From Roseivirga sp. 4D4 (GTDB lineage: Bacteria; Bacteroidota; Bacteroidia; Cytophagales; Cyclobacteriaceae): a stretch of DNA of 64,000 bases. The stretch's first letter is position 1; every line of letters begins with the position of its first letter. Made by a program: the position numbers and the translations under genes. Location of the stretch: NCBI RefSeq assembly GCF_001747095.1, contig NZ_MDGP01000001.1, positions 4,075,001-4,139,000 of the forward strand. The letters are read 5' to 3'. Below the pieces are notes generated by a model. It worked only from the letters and a program-made list of their open reading frames with translations, did no database searches and was not told the origin of the DNA. Shown here piece after piece: positions 8,451 to 17,325 of this stretch.

Positions 8451-8912
8451 ATGAGATCATTGAAATCCAAAGTTGCCGAAATCACCCTGTCCTATTATCC
8501 GAGTATTGACCTTAACGATAGGGAAATCGTGACCTGTTCTCAAGATGCTGAAAAGCTCTTTCGCGAAAACTGGAATGATGCACAGATAGGTCTCATAGAG
8601 GAGTTCAAAGTACTGCTTTTGAACCGCGCCAATAGGGTGCTTGGCATCTCTTCAATTTCCAGGGGTGGTGTTTCCGGGACAGTAGCAGATCCTAAGGTTA
8701 TTTTTGCGCTAGCCCTGATGGGTATGGCTAGCGGTATCATTGTAGCGCATAACCACCCTTCAGGAAATCTCAAACCGAGCCAAGCCGATATCAAGCTCAC
8801 TCAAAAATTGAGTGAAGGTGCGAAGTTGCTTGATATCACTTTGCTAGACCACTTGATACTGACAGCCGAAAACTACACTTCCTTTAGTGATGATGGTCTG
8901 ATGCCGAGCTAA
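8451..8912 (+). CDS. RadC-like JAB-domain protein (153 aa)
   Basis: This is a short RadC family protein with only the JAMM/JAB domain. The metal-binding motif is complete: H100, H102 and D113 in AHNHPSGNLKPSQAD, with an upstream acidic pair at E50-E51. Such proteins are common on integrative elements of Bacteroidota, and their function there is unknown; a role in DNA repair is not established. A good AAGGAG site lies upstream of the ATG. It begins the forward block that leads into the mobilization genes. Confidence 0.9.
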   Translation: MRSLKSKVAEITLSYYPSIDLNDREIVTCSQDAEKLFRENWNDAQIGLIEEFKVLLLNRANRVLGISSISRGGVSGTVADPKVIFALALMGMASGIIVAHNHPSGNLKPSQADIKLTQKLSEGAKLLDITLLDHLILTAENYTSFSDDGLMPS

Positions 8913-8982
8913 AAAAGTGAAATTATTTTTCATTGGTACTATATGGAACAATCTGAACTCACCTGAAACAACAGTACAAATA

Positions 8983-9165
8983 CCGTATCCCGTTTTCGCA
9001 TCATATGACACCTTAAGACACAGATAATCAAATAGTTGAGATAAACCTTTCACCAGATGTCAACGTTAGCGAAATGGATACGGGCAAGCCATGGACGGTA
9101 AAACCGTCCGACTTGCAAAGGGGAATACTTCCCCGTTTGATCCCCTGTGTGATGGCGATGCCATC
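8983..9165. other. Putative oriT: set of inverted repeats
   Basis: Directly upstream of mobC lie three close hairpins: 9093-9099/9103-9109 (7 bp, loop AAA), 9120-9125/9129-9134 (6 bp, extendable with a bulge) and 9151-9156/9160-9165 (6 bp, loop GAT). An 8-bp inverted repeat (8983-8990/9076-9083) spans the left side. Clustered inverted repeats beside MobC and relaxase genes are typical of a transfer origin. The nick site cannot be placed. Confidence 0.55.
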
Positions 9166-9190
9166 AGTTGGAAAAGCCGAGAGAGCCTTA

Positions 9191-9544
9191 ATGCAAAAAA
9201 GCGAGAAACGACAGCGAACTAAGATTATCAACTTCCGAGTATTACCGGAAGAATTCAATCTGTTTCAACAGCGTTGCCAGGCTTCGGGGCTTTCCAAATC
9301 AGACTATTTCCGAAAGAAATGTCTTGAAGAAAAAGCATTGCGTAAACGCAAAGCTCCCAATGTAGAGATCGAGGTTTTATTAAAAACCCTCGCTCAGATT
9401 GGTAAAGTGGGGGGGAACCTCAACCAGATCGCACGCGAGCTTAATATGGGTTATTTGCCTATTACCGATGAGTTACAATTGACTCTTCACCATATCAGAC
9501 AATTACGTTTAGAAATTAGGAAAGCTCTTGGTTATGGTGATTAA
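9191..9544 (+). CDS. mobC: MobC-like relaxosome protein (117 aa)
   Basis: This is a mobilization accessory protein. It has an N-terminal ribbon-helix-helix-like region (TKIINFRVLPEEFNLFQQRC, LSKSDYFRKKCLEE) and the family's conserved GKVGGNLNQIARELN segment near residues 75-90. MobC proteins bind oriT and help the relaxase open it. I chose the ATG at 9191. The frame is open back to 9074, but that part is the hairpin cluster and its translation looks unnatural. It overlaps the relaxase start by 11 bp. Confidence 0.85.
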   Translation: MQKSEKRQRTKIINFRVLPEEFNLFQQRCQASGLSKSDYFRKKCLEEKALRKRKAPNVEIEVLLKTLAQIGKVGGNLNQIARELNMGYLPITDELQLTLHHIRQLRLEIRKALGYGD

Positions 9545-10478
9545 CGGACAAGCTGTCAAAGGGGCAAAAAGATTGGCTAATCATCTTCTGAAAGACGAGA
9601 ATGAAAAAGTCTCCATTCTTGAGATATCTGGTGTCGCTATCAATGATAGTTTGTATCACGCTTTGCGTGATATGGAAGACATGGGAAAGCTAACAAATTC
9701 GCAATCTGGAAAAGTGCTATACCATGCTAATATCAACCCTCGAAAAAATGAGATGCTGACTCCAGAGCAATACATAAAATCATGCGATGCACTCATGGAG
9801 AAACTCAAGTTTGTAGGACAGCCCCGAGCCATTGTTTTACATCAGAAGAATGGACGAGAACATGCTCATTTAGTCGTCCAGTTGGCCGATATTGAGAAAA
9901 GAAAACTTAAACCAATATCCAATAACTACTATAAACATAAGGAGGTCTCCCGAGAGCTTGAAAAGTCCTTCGAGCTTGCGAAAACAAATGAAGAAAAGTC
10001 TGGTCGATCTTACAATCAAGCAGAAGCGCAACAGGCCAAGAGGTTGAGTAAAAGACAGAAGTCCATTCGAAACATAATTCGCACTTGTTATGAGTACAGT
10101 AAAGATGGTTCAGATTTTGTCTCAAGACTTGCTCAGAATCAGTTTTACTTGGCCATGGGCAAACGAGTTGTTGTGATTGACAGTTTAGGTAATCCTTTGA
10201 GTTTAACACGCCAACTTCGTCACTTTAAAACTTCAAAGGAAATCAAAGATAAGATTAGCGATGTCTTGAATAACTTGCCGACAGTGGAGAATGTACAAGC
10301 GCAAGTAAGATCATTGAACAGTTCCTATAAGTTAGAGAATTCAAGTCTAGAATTATTGAAACAGAAACGTCAATTTAGACAAGACAGGCAATTCAACTTT
10401 GTACAGGAATCAATGACTAACATGATCGACTATTGTGGCAGGCGAAATACAAACAGGGAGAAGGACAGAGATCGTTAG
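9534..10478 (+). CDS. Relaxase / mobilization nuclease (314 aa)
   Basis: This is a relaxase of the MobA/VirD2 type found in Bacteroidota mobile elements. The metal-binding histidines are in LHQKNGREHAHLVV (H103, H110, H112 from this start). Upstream is GKVLYHANINPRKNEMLTPEQ-like sequence, and a basic helical C-terminus follows (residues 150-300). It nicks oriT and carries the strand to the recipient. I start at ATG 9534; a TTG at 9528 is also possible. It lacks the primase or helicase domain found in longer relaxases. Confidence 0.88.
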   Translation: MVINGQAVKGAKRLANHLLKDENEKVSILEISGVAINDSLYHALRDMEDMGKLTNSQSGKVLYHANINPRKNEMLTPEQYIKSCDALMEKLKFVGQPRAIVLHQKNGREHAHLVVQLADIEKRKLKPISNNYYKHKEVSRELEKSFELAKTNEEKSGRSYNQAEAQQAKRLSKRQKSIRNIIRTCYEYSKDGSDFVSRLAQNQFYLAMGKRVVVIDSLGNPLSLTRQLRHFKTSKEIKDKISDVLNNLPTVENVQAQVRSLNSSYKLENSSLELLKQKRQFRQDRQFNFVQESMTNMIDYCGRRNTNREKDRDR

Positions 10479-10780
10479 GTTAGCTCATCAAAGCTAACGG
10501 GTACATTATCATTTCCTTCAAAATGACCGCTAGTGAATTTCTTATACATAGTACGATACTCCATAACTTCCTCTTTGACAGTTTGTCGAATAGCGTTAAG
10601 CCAGTAAGGATCAGGGTCATAATTCAGTATGTCCAGGAAATCATCAATGGAATCAATTGACCATCCTGCTATAAAGTCTTGATCGGTAATTGTTTCGCCC
10701 AATTCTTCTAAGAACATTTCTATGGCAAGTTGTCTTCGTTCTTTTGGATTACGAACACGATCATGTAATAATTTGAGCAT
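10475..10780 (-). CDS. Uncharacterised protein (101 aa)
   Basis: This acidic, helical protein belongs to no family I recognise. It contains LAIEMFLEELGETITDQDFIAG and a DFLDILNYDPDPYWL segment. It overlaps the relaxase stop tail to tail by 4 bp, opposing the transfer operon. It could be a small regulator or immunity-type gene, but no motif supports either. Confidence 0.5.
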   Translation of the reverse strand: MLKLLHDRVRNPKERRQLAIEMFLEELGETITDQDFIAGWSIDSIDDFLDILNYDPDPYWLNAIRQTVKEEVMEYRTMYKKFTSGHFEGNDNVPVSFDELT

Positions 10781-10850
10781 CTATTATTCTTACAAATTTT
10801 GTTTATTATATTATAGTACAATATTTTTCATATATCAACACATAATATAA

Positions 10851-11258
10851 ATGAATAGGTTCGATGATGATTTAGCTGCTGATCGTAATTACAAAATAGA
10901 GATCAAAACCAGAGATAAAGAATTGCTAAAGTTGAAGCTCGATTATGGGGAACAAAAAAAGATTATCGACCAAGGGAAACCCATGCCAGTTTTGAAACCC
11001 GATGGAGTGAAACAGATTCAGAACACCACAATAGACAGACAGAAACTTAGGGAGAATTACCAACAACAAAGAAAACAGATACAGAAAAATTCAAGAAAAA
11101 CAGTGTATAAAATTGCTGAGAAAATAGGTAAAAATCACCCTGATTATCCACGTTGGCTGAAAAAGGAATTAAAGAAAGACCGAATGCATGAGGTCAACGA
11201 AAAATCTAGAGAAAATCATCGGGATTTAGGAATCAGCCGAGATCGCGAACGAGATTAA
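10851..11258 (+). CDS. Charged coiled-coil-like protein (135 aa)
   Basis: The protein is very rich in Lys, Arg, Glu and Gln and is probably mostly helical. It carries a KQIQ/QQRKQIQKNSRK stretch and ends in an Arg/Asp-rich tail (DLGISRDRERD). The same kind of tail (DRER) ends the relaxase and the 92-aa protein at 13.6 kb, suggesting related composition or shared ancestry of these transfer-region proteins. It is placed 29 bp before the coupling protein, so it probably belongs to the transfer operon. Confidence 0.6.
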   Translation: MNRFDDDLAADRNYKIEIKTRDKELLKLKLDYGEQKKIIDQGKPMPVLKPDGVKQIQNTTIDRQKLRENYQQQRKQIQKNSRKTVYKIAEKIGKNHPDYPRWLKKELKKDRMHEVNEKSRENHRDLGISRDRERD

Positions 11259-11287
11259 ATAATCCATTAATAAACACACACACATAT

Positions 11288-13414
11288 ATGTTCTTACTAG
11301 TTTTTGGCCATGCCTATGCGATTTTAGGCATGAAGCCTCTTGAATCAGTAGCAGCTATCTTCATAGCGCTTGTAGTTCTCTTTTATTTTCGAAAAGGCCT
11401 AATAGGGCTTCGAAGAATGGCTAGCGGTGGCTCTACATCTACCCGTATTGGTCGCTTTCATCCGGACTGCCTCAATTATGAAAGTAGGCTTATGGGAAGC
11501 CGTGTTTTTCAAAAATGGGAACTGGATAAAAAAGGGCTCCGTAACCGTTGGAAAACCTACTCTGATAAAGATAAAAGAGGTCATTATGCACGTATAAGGG
11601 AAACGCTGAAAGTGTTCAATTTGAGAGGAGCACGGGAAACCAATGGAGCAGCTCAATATGCGGGGCAGGTAGATTTTAAACTTAGTTCAAACTCAGATTC
11701 CAGAGAGCCCATATTTGGACATCATGAGTACCTACAATACATTGAGTTTTGGGGGAAATTTTCTATTGTTCGTGTAACTGACCGCTTTGATAAGATGAGA
11801 TTCGATGCTTGGGGTAGGGCTAACCTTAGGGCTGACCTATCCTATGATTTAAGATTAGACAATGGCCAGATGTTAAGCACTCAAAACTGGCAAGAAGCGA
11901 AAGAGTTTTATGAGCTAATTAAGCTTAAAAACCGCTTCACTAAAGAAAAACGTAAGAAGAATACGCTTGCTCCGTTCGAAGATCAGTTTTTACATGCCTA
12001 CGAGTATCAATTGAAGATTGCCAATGGACAGCAAGAGGCACTCTATGAGCCACACTTGGATGCCATTAAGAAAGGACAAGCTGGATTTGGTGAAAACAAT
12101 GGACTTGGTATTTCTAACAAAGGGGTCCACATTGGTGGTGGTAAATACGTTGATAAAGAAGGTCATTTTATGACCTTTGGCGCAACGCGCTCTGGTAAAG
12201 GAACATCTCTGGTCATTCCCCAACTTCTTAACCACGAGAGTTATCCTGGTTCAATGATCATCATAGATGTGAAAGGAACTCTAACTGCTATCACTGCAAG
12301 AAGTATGCAAGAACATGGGTTTGAGACTATCATCCTTGATCCTTGGAATATTCAGGAAAAGTACAATACGAAGCATAGCATACAGAAGGACTCAATCAAT
12401 CCTCTTGATATTCTGGATATAGAATCAGATGACTTGTTGGATGATTGCGATATGCTTGCGGAAAGCTTAGTCCCAAAAAATGCTGAAACCAAAGACCCCT
12501 ATTGGGAGGATCGTGCCAGGAGTTGGGTGTCAACTTATCTTCTTTACTTGGCGCATAGGCCTGATGAAGAAAGAACACTTTCTAATCTCCGATCACTCTT
12601 TAAGCTCTCGTCTGAAAAGCGAATTAGCCTACTTGTGGATATGGAAGAGGATTATGATGTGAATGTCCTAAAAGAAAATGCCATTGACATCCGGGACAGC
12701 TTTGAGCATTCGGCTAAAGAAGCACAAGGTGTTCTGTCTCACGTTCACAAAGAGTTGGAGATATTCAAATCTCCTGCGATGGAACGCGCTACTGGATCAT
12801 CAACCTTTGACATTAATTCAATTACCAATGGGAAGAAAAGAGTGTTTCTAATCATCCCACCAGAACGACTTGAAACACATGCAAAATGGCTAAGAATAAT
12901 GATGAGCATGAGTATTCTAGCAACTCAGAGAAATAAGAACCAGTCAGTCCTCTTACTCATGGATGAGTTTCCAGCTCTGGGATACATGCAGATCATTGAT
13001 AAAAATATTGGCCTAACGCCTGAGTACAGATTACAATTCTGGATGATACTTCAAGATCTTAATCAGTTGAAAAAGCATTACCCAAAATCATGGGAGTCAT
13101 TTATCAGCAATAGTGTTGTAACGACTTGGTTGGGTACGAGCGAGAATACCACAGCAGAATATTTGTCAAAATTGATGGGCACAACAACCGTCAAGTATAA
13201 ATCGGATCGAGCAATTTCTGATGAATTACACGGTGGGAATGCGCAACCGATTGAACGTTTAGAGCTTACTAGGCAAACACCACATGCCATTCGTGACTAT
13301 GACGGCATTTATGCCATCTTCGGGGGGAGTTATCCGCTTAAGATTGCTAAAAAACCATACTACGAAGATGATCGATTAAAAGCCTTGGCAGATGATAACC
13401 CGCTACTTAGTTAA
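11288..13414 (+). CDS. VirD4/TraG-type coupling protein (708 aa)
   Basis: This hexameric ATPase links the relaxosome to a type IV secretion channel. An N-terminal membrane segment (residues 1-38) is followed by a soluble region. The nucleotide-binding domain has Walker A GATRSGKGT (298-306) and Walker B LLLMDEF (D559, E560). The family motif MIIIDVKGTLTAITA follows Walker A. The C-terminal part includes FWMILQDLNQLKKHY, as in TraG/VirD4. The length is usual for Bacteroidota versions. It has no visible channel partners in the window. Confidence 0.93.
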   Translation: MFLLVFGHAYAILGMKPLESVAAIFIALVVLFYFRKGLIGLRRMASGGSTSTRIGRFHPDCLNYESRLMGSRVFQKWELDKKGLRNRWKTYSDKDKRGHYARIRETLKVFNLRGARETNGAAQYAGQVDFKLSSNSDSREPIFGHHEYLQYIEFWGKFSIVRVTDRFDKMRFDAWGRANLRADLSYDLRLDNGQMLSTQNWQEAKEFYELIKLKNRFTKEKRKKNTLAPFEDQFLHAYEYQLKIANGQQEALYEPHLDAIKKGQAGFGENNGLGISNKGVHIGGGKYVDKEGHFMTFGATRSGKGTSLVIPQLLNHESYPGSMIIIDVKGTLTAITARSMQEHGFETIILDPWNIQEKYNTKHSIQKDSINPLDILDIESDDLLDDCDMLAESLVPKNAETKDPYWEDRARSWVSTYLLYLAHRPDEERTLSNLRSLFKLSSEKRISLLVDMEEDYDVNVLKENAIDIRDSFEHSAKEAQGVLSHVHKELEIFKSPAMERATGSSTFDINSITNGKKRVFLIIPPERLETHAKWLRIMMSMSILATQRNKNQSVLLLMDEFPALGYMQIIDKNIGLTPEYRLQFWMILQDLNQLKKHYPKSWESFISNSVVTTWLGTSENTTAEYLSKLMGTTTVKYKSDRAISDELHGGNAQPIERLELTRQTPHAIRDYDGIYAIFGGSYPLKIAKKPYYEDDRLKALADDNPLLS

Positions 13415-13463
13415 CTGATTAGTCTTATCTGGTGTTTTCCTTCCAATAAGCTGCAAAGAAAAC

Positions 13464-13534
13464 GCCTGAGCGGAACCTGTCAAGGGTATATAAACGGCTC
13501 ATCCTTTGCCGCCCTTGACAGAACCCGTTCAGGC
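13464..13534. repeat. Large imperfect inverted repeat between convergent genes
   Basis: The 23-nt arms 13464-13486 and 13512-13534 pair at about 19 positions, separated by 25 nt. The outer pairs (GCCTGA) and inner pairs (CTGTCAAGGG) are perfect. It sits between the end of the coupling protein gene and the convergent 92-aa gene. It may be a bidirectional terminator, though the T-runs are poor, or a DNA-processing site. Confidence 0.6.
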
Positions 13535-13598
13535 ATTAAAAAGGCATCTAACATTGGACAGGAAAGAGAAGCGAATTAAAGGGTTTTAAATAAGGGAA

Positions 13599-13877
13599 CT
13601 ACCGTTCACGATCTTGGTCTCGCTGTTTCTTATTTGAGTGGTTTTGTTCACGGGCTTGGTCTTTAATCCGTTGCTTACGACCATCAAGCATACCCTGAAT
13701 TTTATCACTATCGCTTCTGCTTTTCTTAAGCAAATTGGTCATAGAGGAAATCAAATTTTGATCTTCTTTTGATAGCGATTTATCCTCTGTTTTCTTCTCG
13801 AGTTGATAGCCAATGTTAAAACCATCAAGGTAGGGTATATCTTTTGTCTGTTCTGCTTCCTCGTCAAAATCTTCCAT
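13599..13877 (-). CDS. Uncharacterised charged protein (92 aa)
   Basis: This is a small hydrophilic protein with an acidic N-terminus (MEDFDEEAEQTKD) and a strongly basic, Gln/Arg-rich C-terminus ending DQDRER. It starts one base after the stop of the upstream HTH gene, so the two form an operon. No domain is recognised. Confidence 0.55.
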   Translation of the reverse strand: MEDFDEEAEQTKDIPYLDGFNIGYQLEKKTEDKSLSKEDQNLISSMTNLLKKSRSDSDKIQGMLDGRKQRIKDQAREQNHSNKKQRDQDRER

Positions 13878-13878
13878 C

Positions 13879-14145
13879 TTAGAATGTGTCTTTTGCGTGT
13901 TTGTCTAAAAATTCATTGATGCTATCTCTATCGTAGAGAATGACCCTTTTTCGGGGTTGTGTGAACCGGATATCACCATTGTTCCGGTACTCCTGCAATG
14001 TGGTAGGGGATTTTATGTTCAAAAGCCGCATAGTCTCGTCTTGATTGATCCATTTGGGTAGCTCTTGCTGACCTTTACCAATTCGTTCTACAACGCGGTC
14101 AATTAGATCGAAAAAGGCTTGTTCTTCGAGGCAGATGACTTCCAT
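13879..14145 (-). CDS. Excisionase-family helix-turn-helix protein (88 aa)
   Basis: This protein is of the Bacteroidota HTH_17/excisionase type. After a helical N-terminus come WINQDETMRLLNIKSPTTL, EYRNNGDIRFTQPRKRVILY and the DRDSINEFL helix, which together make a MerR-like winged helix. Proteins of this class act as recombination directionality or regulatory factors in conjugative elements. It is first in a two-gene reverse operon convergent with the transfer genes. Confidence 0.8.
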   Translation of the reverse strand: MEVICLEEQAFFDLIDRVVERIGKGQQELPKWINQDETMRLLNIKSPTTLQEYRNNGDIRFTQPRKRVILYDRDSINEFLDKHAKDTF

Positions 14146-14193
14146 TGAATGTGTGTGTTTTAATGAAAGCTAGATAATTCACGGCAAATAAAA

Positions 14194-14215
14194 AAGACTC
14201 CCTAACGAGAGTCTT
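14194..14215 (-). terminator. Rho-independent terminator
   Basis: A 7-bp stem (AAGACTC 14194-14200 with 14209-14215) is followed on the reverse strand by a T-rich run. It lies downstream of the lipoprotein gene. Confidence 0.75.
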
Positions 14216-14268
14216 CAAGATTGTTGTCACCCAACACATCAGACAATAGGGTTTTAGCCTTACTTTAC

Positions 14269-14793
14269 TTATCGCCCCGAAGCATTTGGCCCATAGTAAG
14301 TCATTTGGAGAGCTTCAGTAGCCATCCAACCTTTGTCGGTTTCCCAGGCTTCGCCCACCCTGATATTTCCGAAATTATCACCGTTCTTGAAAGAGATAAG
14401 AAGACCAGTAACCATATTTGCGCCTCTATTGTCAGAGTCATACTTGACGTTTAAAAACTCAATGCCTGACCAATCATTTAGGCCATTTTCCAAAAACTCC
14501 TGATGTGTCTGATTCACACTCCCAATGGTTCTTGACCTTTTCGTCATCATTCGCTCGATACTCTTCTCTTGAATGAGGCTTAGATTGTTCACCTCCATAT
14601 ATCGTTTGTAATATGCTAATGCTTCTTCTTTATTGTCTGGTACATATTTGTCAAACAGGTTACTATTGTTTGTGGCTACGGCCGTGAGAACGGTTTTTCC
14701 AAGTGCTTCAATAGACGAATTGTCATCGACCTCTTCAAAGCCGCCACAAGCTGTGATCAAAAGGGTTGTTGTAAGTAAAAGAAGTTTTTTCAT
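14269..14793 (-). CDS. Putative lipoprotein (174 aa)
   Basis: The N-terminus is a lipoprotein signal, MKKLLLLTTTLLITACGG, with lipidated Cys near residue 16. The mature part has no recognised family. It contains KRSRTIGSVNQTH and ends with aromatic and Gly residues. Some length and layout resemblance to NTF2-like stress lipoproteins is possible but not demonstrable. It has its own terminator, so it is probably a single-gene cargo unit. Confidence 0.65.
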   Translation of the reverse strand: MKKLLLLTTTLLITACGGFEEVDDNSSIEALGKTVLTAVATNNSNLFDKYVPDNKEEALAYYKRYMEVNNLSLIQEKSIERMMTKRSRTIGSVNQTHQEFLENGLNDWSGIEFLNVKYDSDNRGANMVTGLLISFKNGDNFGNIRVGEAWETDKGWMATEALQMTYYGPNASGR

Positions 14794-14922
14794 GGATAAG
14801 GAGTTTAGATTTTTACCAATTGCTATTAGAACAAATCTAGAATCAGTTTTTCATAAATCCTATTATAATAGGACATATTAAAGTAGGTTGTTTAAAAGAT
14901 GGTTTTTGAGCTGTATTGATCC

Positions 14923-15159
14923 ATGAAGGAGGATCAACTTTACAAAGACAAGCTGGATCAGTTAGGGCAACGAATTCGGTCGCTGCGAATAGCCAAAGGA
15001 TATACAAATGCCGAGAAGTTTGCTTATGAGCATGATATATCTCGTTCTCAATATGCACAATATGAAAAGGGAAAAGATTTGAGGTATACGAGTCTACTCA
15101 AACTCCTTAGCGCCTTTGATATCTCTATTCAGGAGTTCTTTGCTCAGGGTTTTGACTAA
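14923..15159 (+). CDS. Xre-family HTH regulator (78 aa)
   Basis: This is a compact Cro/CI-type DNA-binding protein. The helix-turn-helix spans about residues 14-65 (LGQRIRSLRIAKGYTNAEKF, ISRSQYAQYEKG). There is no extra domain. The target is unknown; the divergent lipoprotein gene is one candidate. Confidence 0.8.
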   Translation: MKEDQLYKDKLDQLGQRIRSLRIAKGYTNAEKFAYEHDISRSQYAQYEKGKDLRYTSLLKLLSAFDISIQEFFAQGFD

Positions 15160-15283
15160 GAGAATTCAATCTAATGGTATGGTATAGAGATTACCTTTTT
15201 TGAACCATTATTCCACAGAGGGTCAAAATTTATAGGAGAAGAAGTTTGTTAAGTCTTTGCAGATGCACAAGATTTAGTTTGAG

Positions 15284-16195
15284 TCATTTTAAGCCTATTC
15301 CTACAACTAGATTAATAGATAGTCTGTTAAAGAAATTGTCTTCAGTTCTGGTTTGAAATATGTCTCCCCATTGAACCTGGAAACCGCCAACAGCTTCCAA
15401 AGGAGCCCCGTCTTTGACCACATATAGACCAGCAGCCAAGTTGTAAAGAGGTTTCAGCCTTTGATCAGAAGCGAACCTTCCATGCAGCATCCATAGTAAT
15501 CGATTTTTGGCAAAGTTATTACCGTAGTCTCCATTAATCCTCACCATTCCATTGTTCTTTCTAAACTGTCCAATGTTATAGGCATCGTCGGTTGATACTA
15601 CTTGAACAATCGTGGTCCCATTGGTCATTTGTGAGTTCACAGTTTGTATTGACTGTGTTTTGATTAAGGAAGTATTGTCTTGGTAACCGAGCTTCAAAGA
15701 GAGCCCTTTGATTGAGCCTTTTTCATCGTTAATTCCAAAGGAAACATTCCAATCTAAGTTGTTATCCGTAAATACTCCCTCTCCTATGGGTAGAGCTGCA
15801 TCGTACACTTTTGGCCTAGACAAGGTAAGTTCTGGGATTATGTACCAAAACTTATTTCCTGACTCACTTGGAAACAGAAGAGGTGCTGAAAGACTGCCAT
15901 CCAAGGCGAAATCACCTGATTTGAGTAACTGTGAGATTCCTTTTTTCCCTTTGGCCTTAAAGGTTACAAGCCAATTTAATTTTTTATCTTCTGGGTATTT
16001 CTGTGGACCAAAAGAAACTCCAAACGATTTTTCTGCAGCGTTAATTAAAATAAGATCCTGTTGAGTTTGCAAAGATGTCTCACCCTTCGAATCGGTAATG
16101 ACGCCTATCTGTGATATGGCCTCCGTTTCAACGAAAAACAAAATCAGAAGCACTAAGAGATACTTGAATAAATTCAATGCTCGTTTTTCTATCAT
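15284..16195 (-). CDS. Exported, probably outer-membrane protein (303 aa)
   Basis: A hydrophobic signal segment (YLLVLLILFFVETEAISQ) is followed by alternating polar/hydrophobic stretches, and the protein ends in LSINLVVGIGLK. Many strands have aromatic ends, consistent with an outer-membrane beta-barrel. No named family is recognised. The start overlaps the upstream gene's stop by 4 bp (ATGA), indicating coupling. Confidence 0.55.
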   Translation of the reverse strand: MIEKRALNLFKYLLVLLILFFVETEAISQIGVITDSKGETSLQTQQDLILINAAEKSFGVSFGPQKYPEDKKLNWLVTFKAKGKKGISQLLKSGDFALDGSLSAPLLFPSESGNKFWYIIPELTLSRPKVYDAALPIGEGVFTDNNLDWNVSFGINDEKGSIKGLSLKLGYQDNTSLIKTQSIQTVNSQMTNGTTIVQVVSTDDAYNIGQFRKNNGMVRINGDYGNNFAKNRLLWMLHGRFASDQRLKPLYNLAAGLYVVKDGAPLEAVGGFQVQWGDIFQTRTEDNFFNRLSINLVVGIGLK

Positions 16196-16512
16196 GGTAT
16201 TTTTTTTGTCGGTTTGGTTCTCCTGGATTCGTTATTCTTACCAGTTTTTGCACTAGACCATTTTAGAAACTCCTCTTCCACTCCATCTTTGTATATGAGT
16301 ATCTGACCAGACCACTTAGTCCCATACCTTGCCATGACTACCAACTCATAGATAAACTCATCGCCTCCTGAATACTTAAATTTTTCTGTAAACCATTCTT
16401 TTCTGCCTGCCTTGTAGTTGAATGAGATGCTCTTACTTGGATCTTTTTCCAAGAAAAAATCCACATCCCAAAGCTTACCTACTCCTGTGATTTTGACCTT
16501 GAATTCATTCAT
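16192..16512 (-). CDS. Uncharacterised protein (106 aa)
   Basis: This small, basic, beta-rich protein is unrecognised. The N-terminus is MNEFKVKITGVGKLWDVDFF and the C-terminus is Lys/Arg-rich (ESRRTKPTKKIP). No signal peptide is seen. It is first of a coupled pair with the barrel-like protein. Confidence 0.5.
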   Translation of the reverse strand: MNEFKVKITGVGKLWDVDFFLEKDPSKSISFNYKAGRKEWFTEKFKYSGGDEFIYELVVMARYGTKWSGQILIYKDGVEEEFLKWSSAKTGKNNESRRTKPTKKIP

Positions 16513-16708
16513 GTTCTGGATATTATCAAGTCAAAATAGTCAAATACCATAAATGATCAAAGACGGTCTATTTATTTGTTTTATATAAATTATTTTGATA
16601 AAATGGAATAATCTAATTTTAGTATTAACGATTAGATTCTTTTCCTAAACAGGCTCAAATCATCATTTGAGTGCTTCTCTATCGATTTGACATTATTAAA
16701 ATAAGAGC

Positions 16709-17308
16709 ATGAAGAGCTTAAAAGATTCGATTATCACGTTTTCCTTGGTGGTATTAGGGATAACTTTATACGTGACGACATTTGCCACAAATACCATTGT
16801 TTTTGAAAAGGACTTACAAAAAAAGGCCATTGATTTATTTACAAATTTGGGAGCCCTTTGGATCATCGTGGAGCGTTCACTTATTGTATATACCGGTATT
16901 TGGCGTCGAAAGGACAAAGTACAACTCAAACAAGATTTAGCAAGTGCCGAGGAAAGCCTAACAACAGCAAAAGATGGTTTACAAAATACTGTTGCTGGGA
17001 TTAGTCAAAGCACCGTAACAGCGGCAGTTAATGATAGGGACGGTGCTAAGAAGAAACTTGAAGTGTTCAGAGCTGAAACTGGAGTAATTACTCTTCGAAC
17101 GAGCCTAATAATAGGCATAATCGTTGCTGCCGTTGGGTTCAGAATCCTGGAGTCCTTGTTCAATTCAGATGGATTAAACGGCTTTCAACAAACACTTTTT
17201 CATATGGTGGATATTCTACTGACAGCGGGAATATTGGCTGGGGGCAGTTCAATGATTCACTCATTAACCTCAACCCTCGAGAACTTCTTTGAGAACAGTA
17301 AAAAATAA
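16709..17308 (+). CDS. Membrane protein with four predicted helices (199 aa)
   Basis: Hydrophobic segments lie near residues 8-28, 42-62, 130-150 and 165-185. Between the second and third is a soluble helical loop of about 65 residues (QLKQDLASAEESLTTAKDGL) that may form a coiled coil. The family is not recognised. It is 17 bp upstream of the PHP phosphoesterase gene, so the two probably form an operon. Confidence 0.6.
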   Translation: MKSLKDSIITFSLVVLGITLYVTTFATNTIVFEKDLQKKAIDLFTNLGALWIIVERSLIVYTGIWRRKDKVQLKQDLASAEESLTTAKDGLQNTVAGISQSTVTAAVNDRDGAKKKLEVFRAETGVITLRTSLIIGIIVAAVGFRILESLFNSDGLNGFQQTLFHMVDILLTAGILAGGSSMIHSLTSTLENFFENSKK

Positions 17309-17325
17309 TAGAAAGGGCAAGCACC

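Noticed and set aside
9074..9190. N-terminal extension of MobC
   Set aside because: The extra 39 residues coincide with the hairpin cluster and lack MobC similarity; the start at 9191 fits better.
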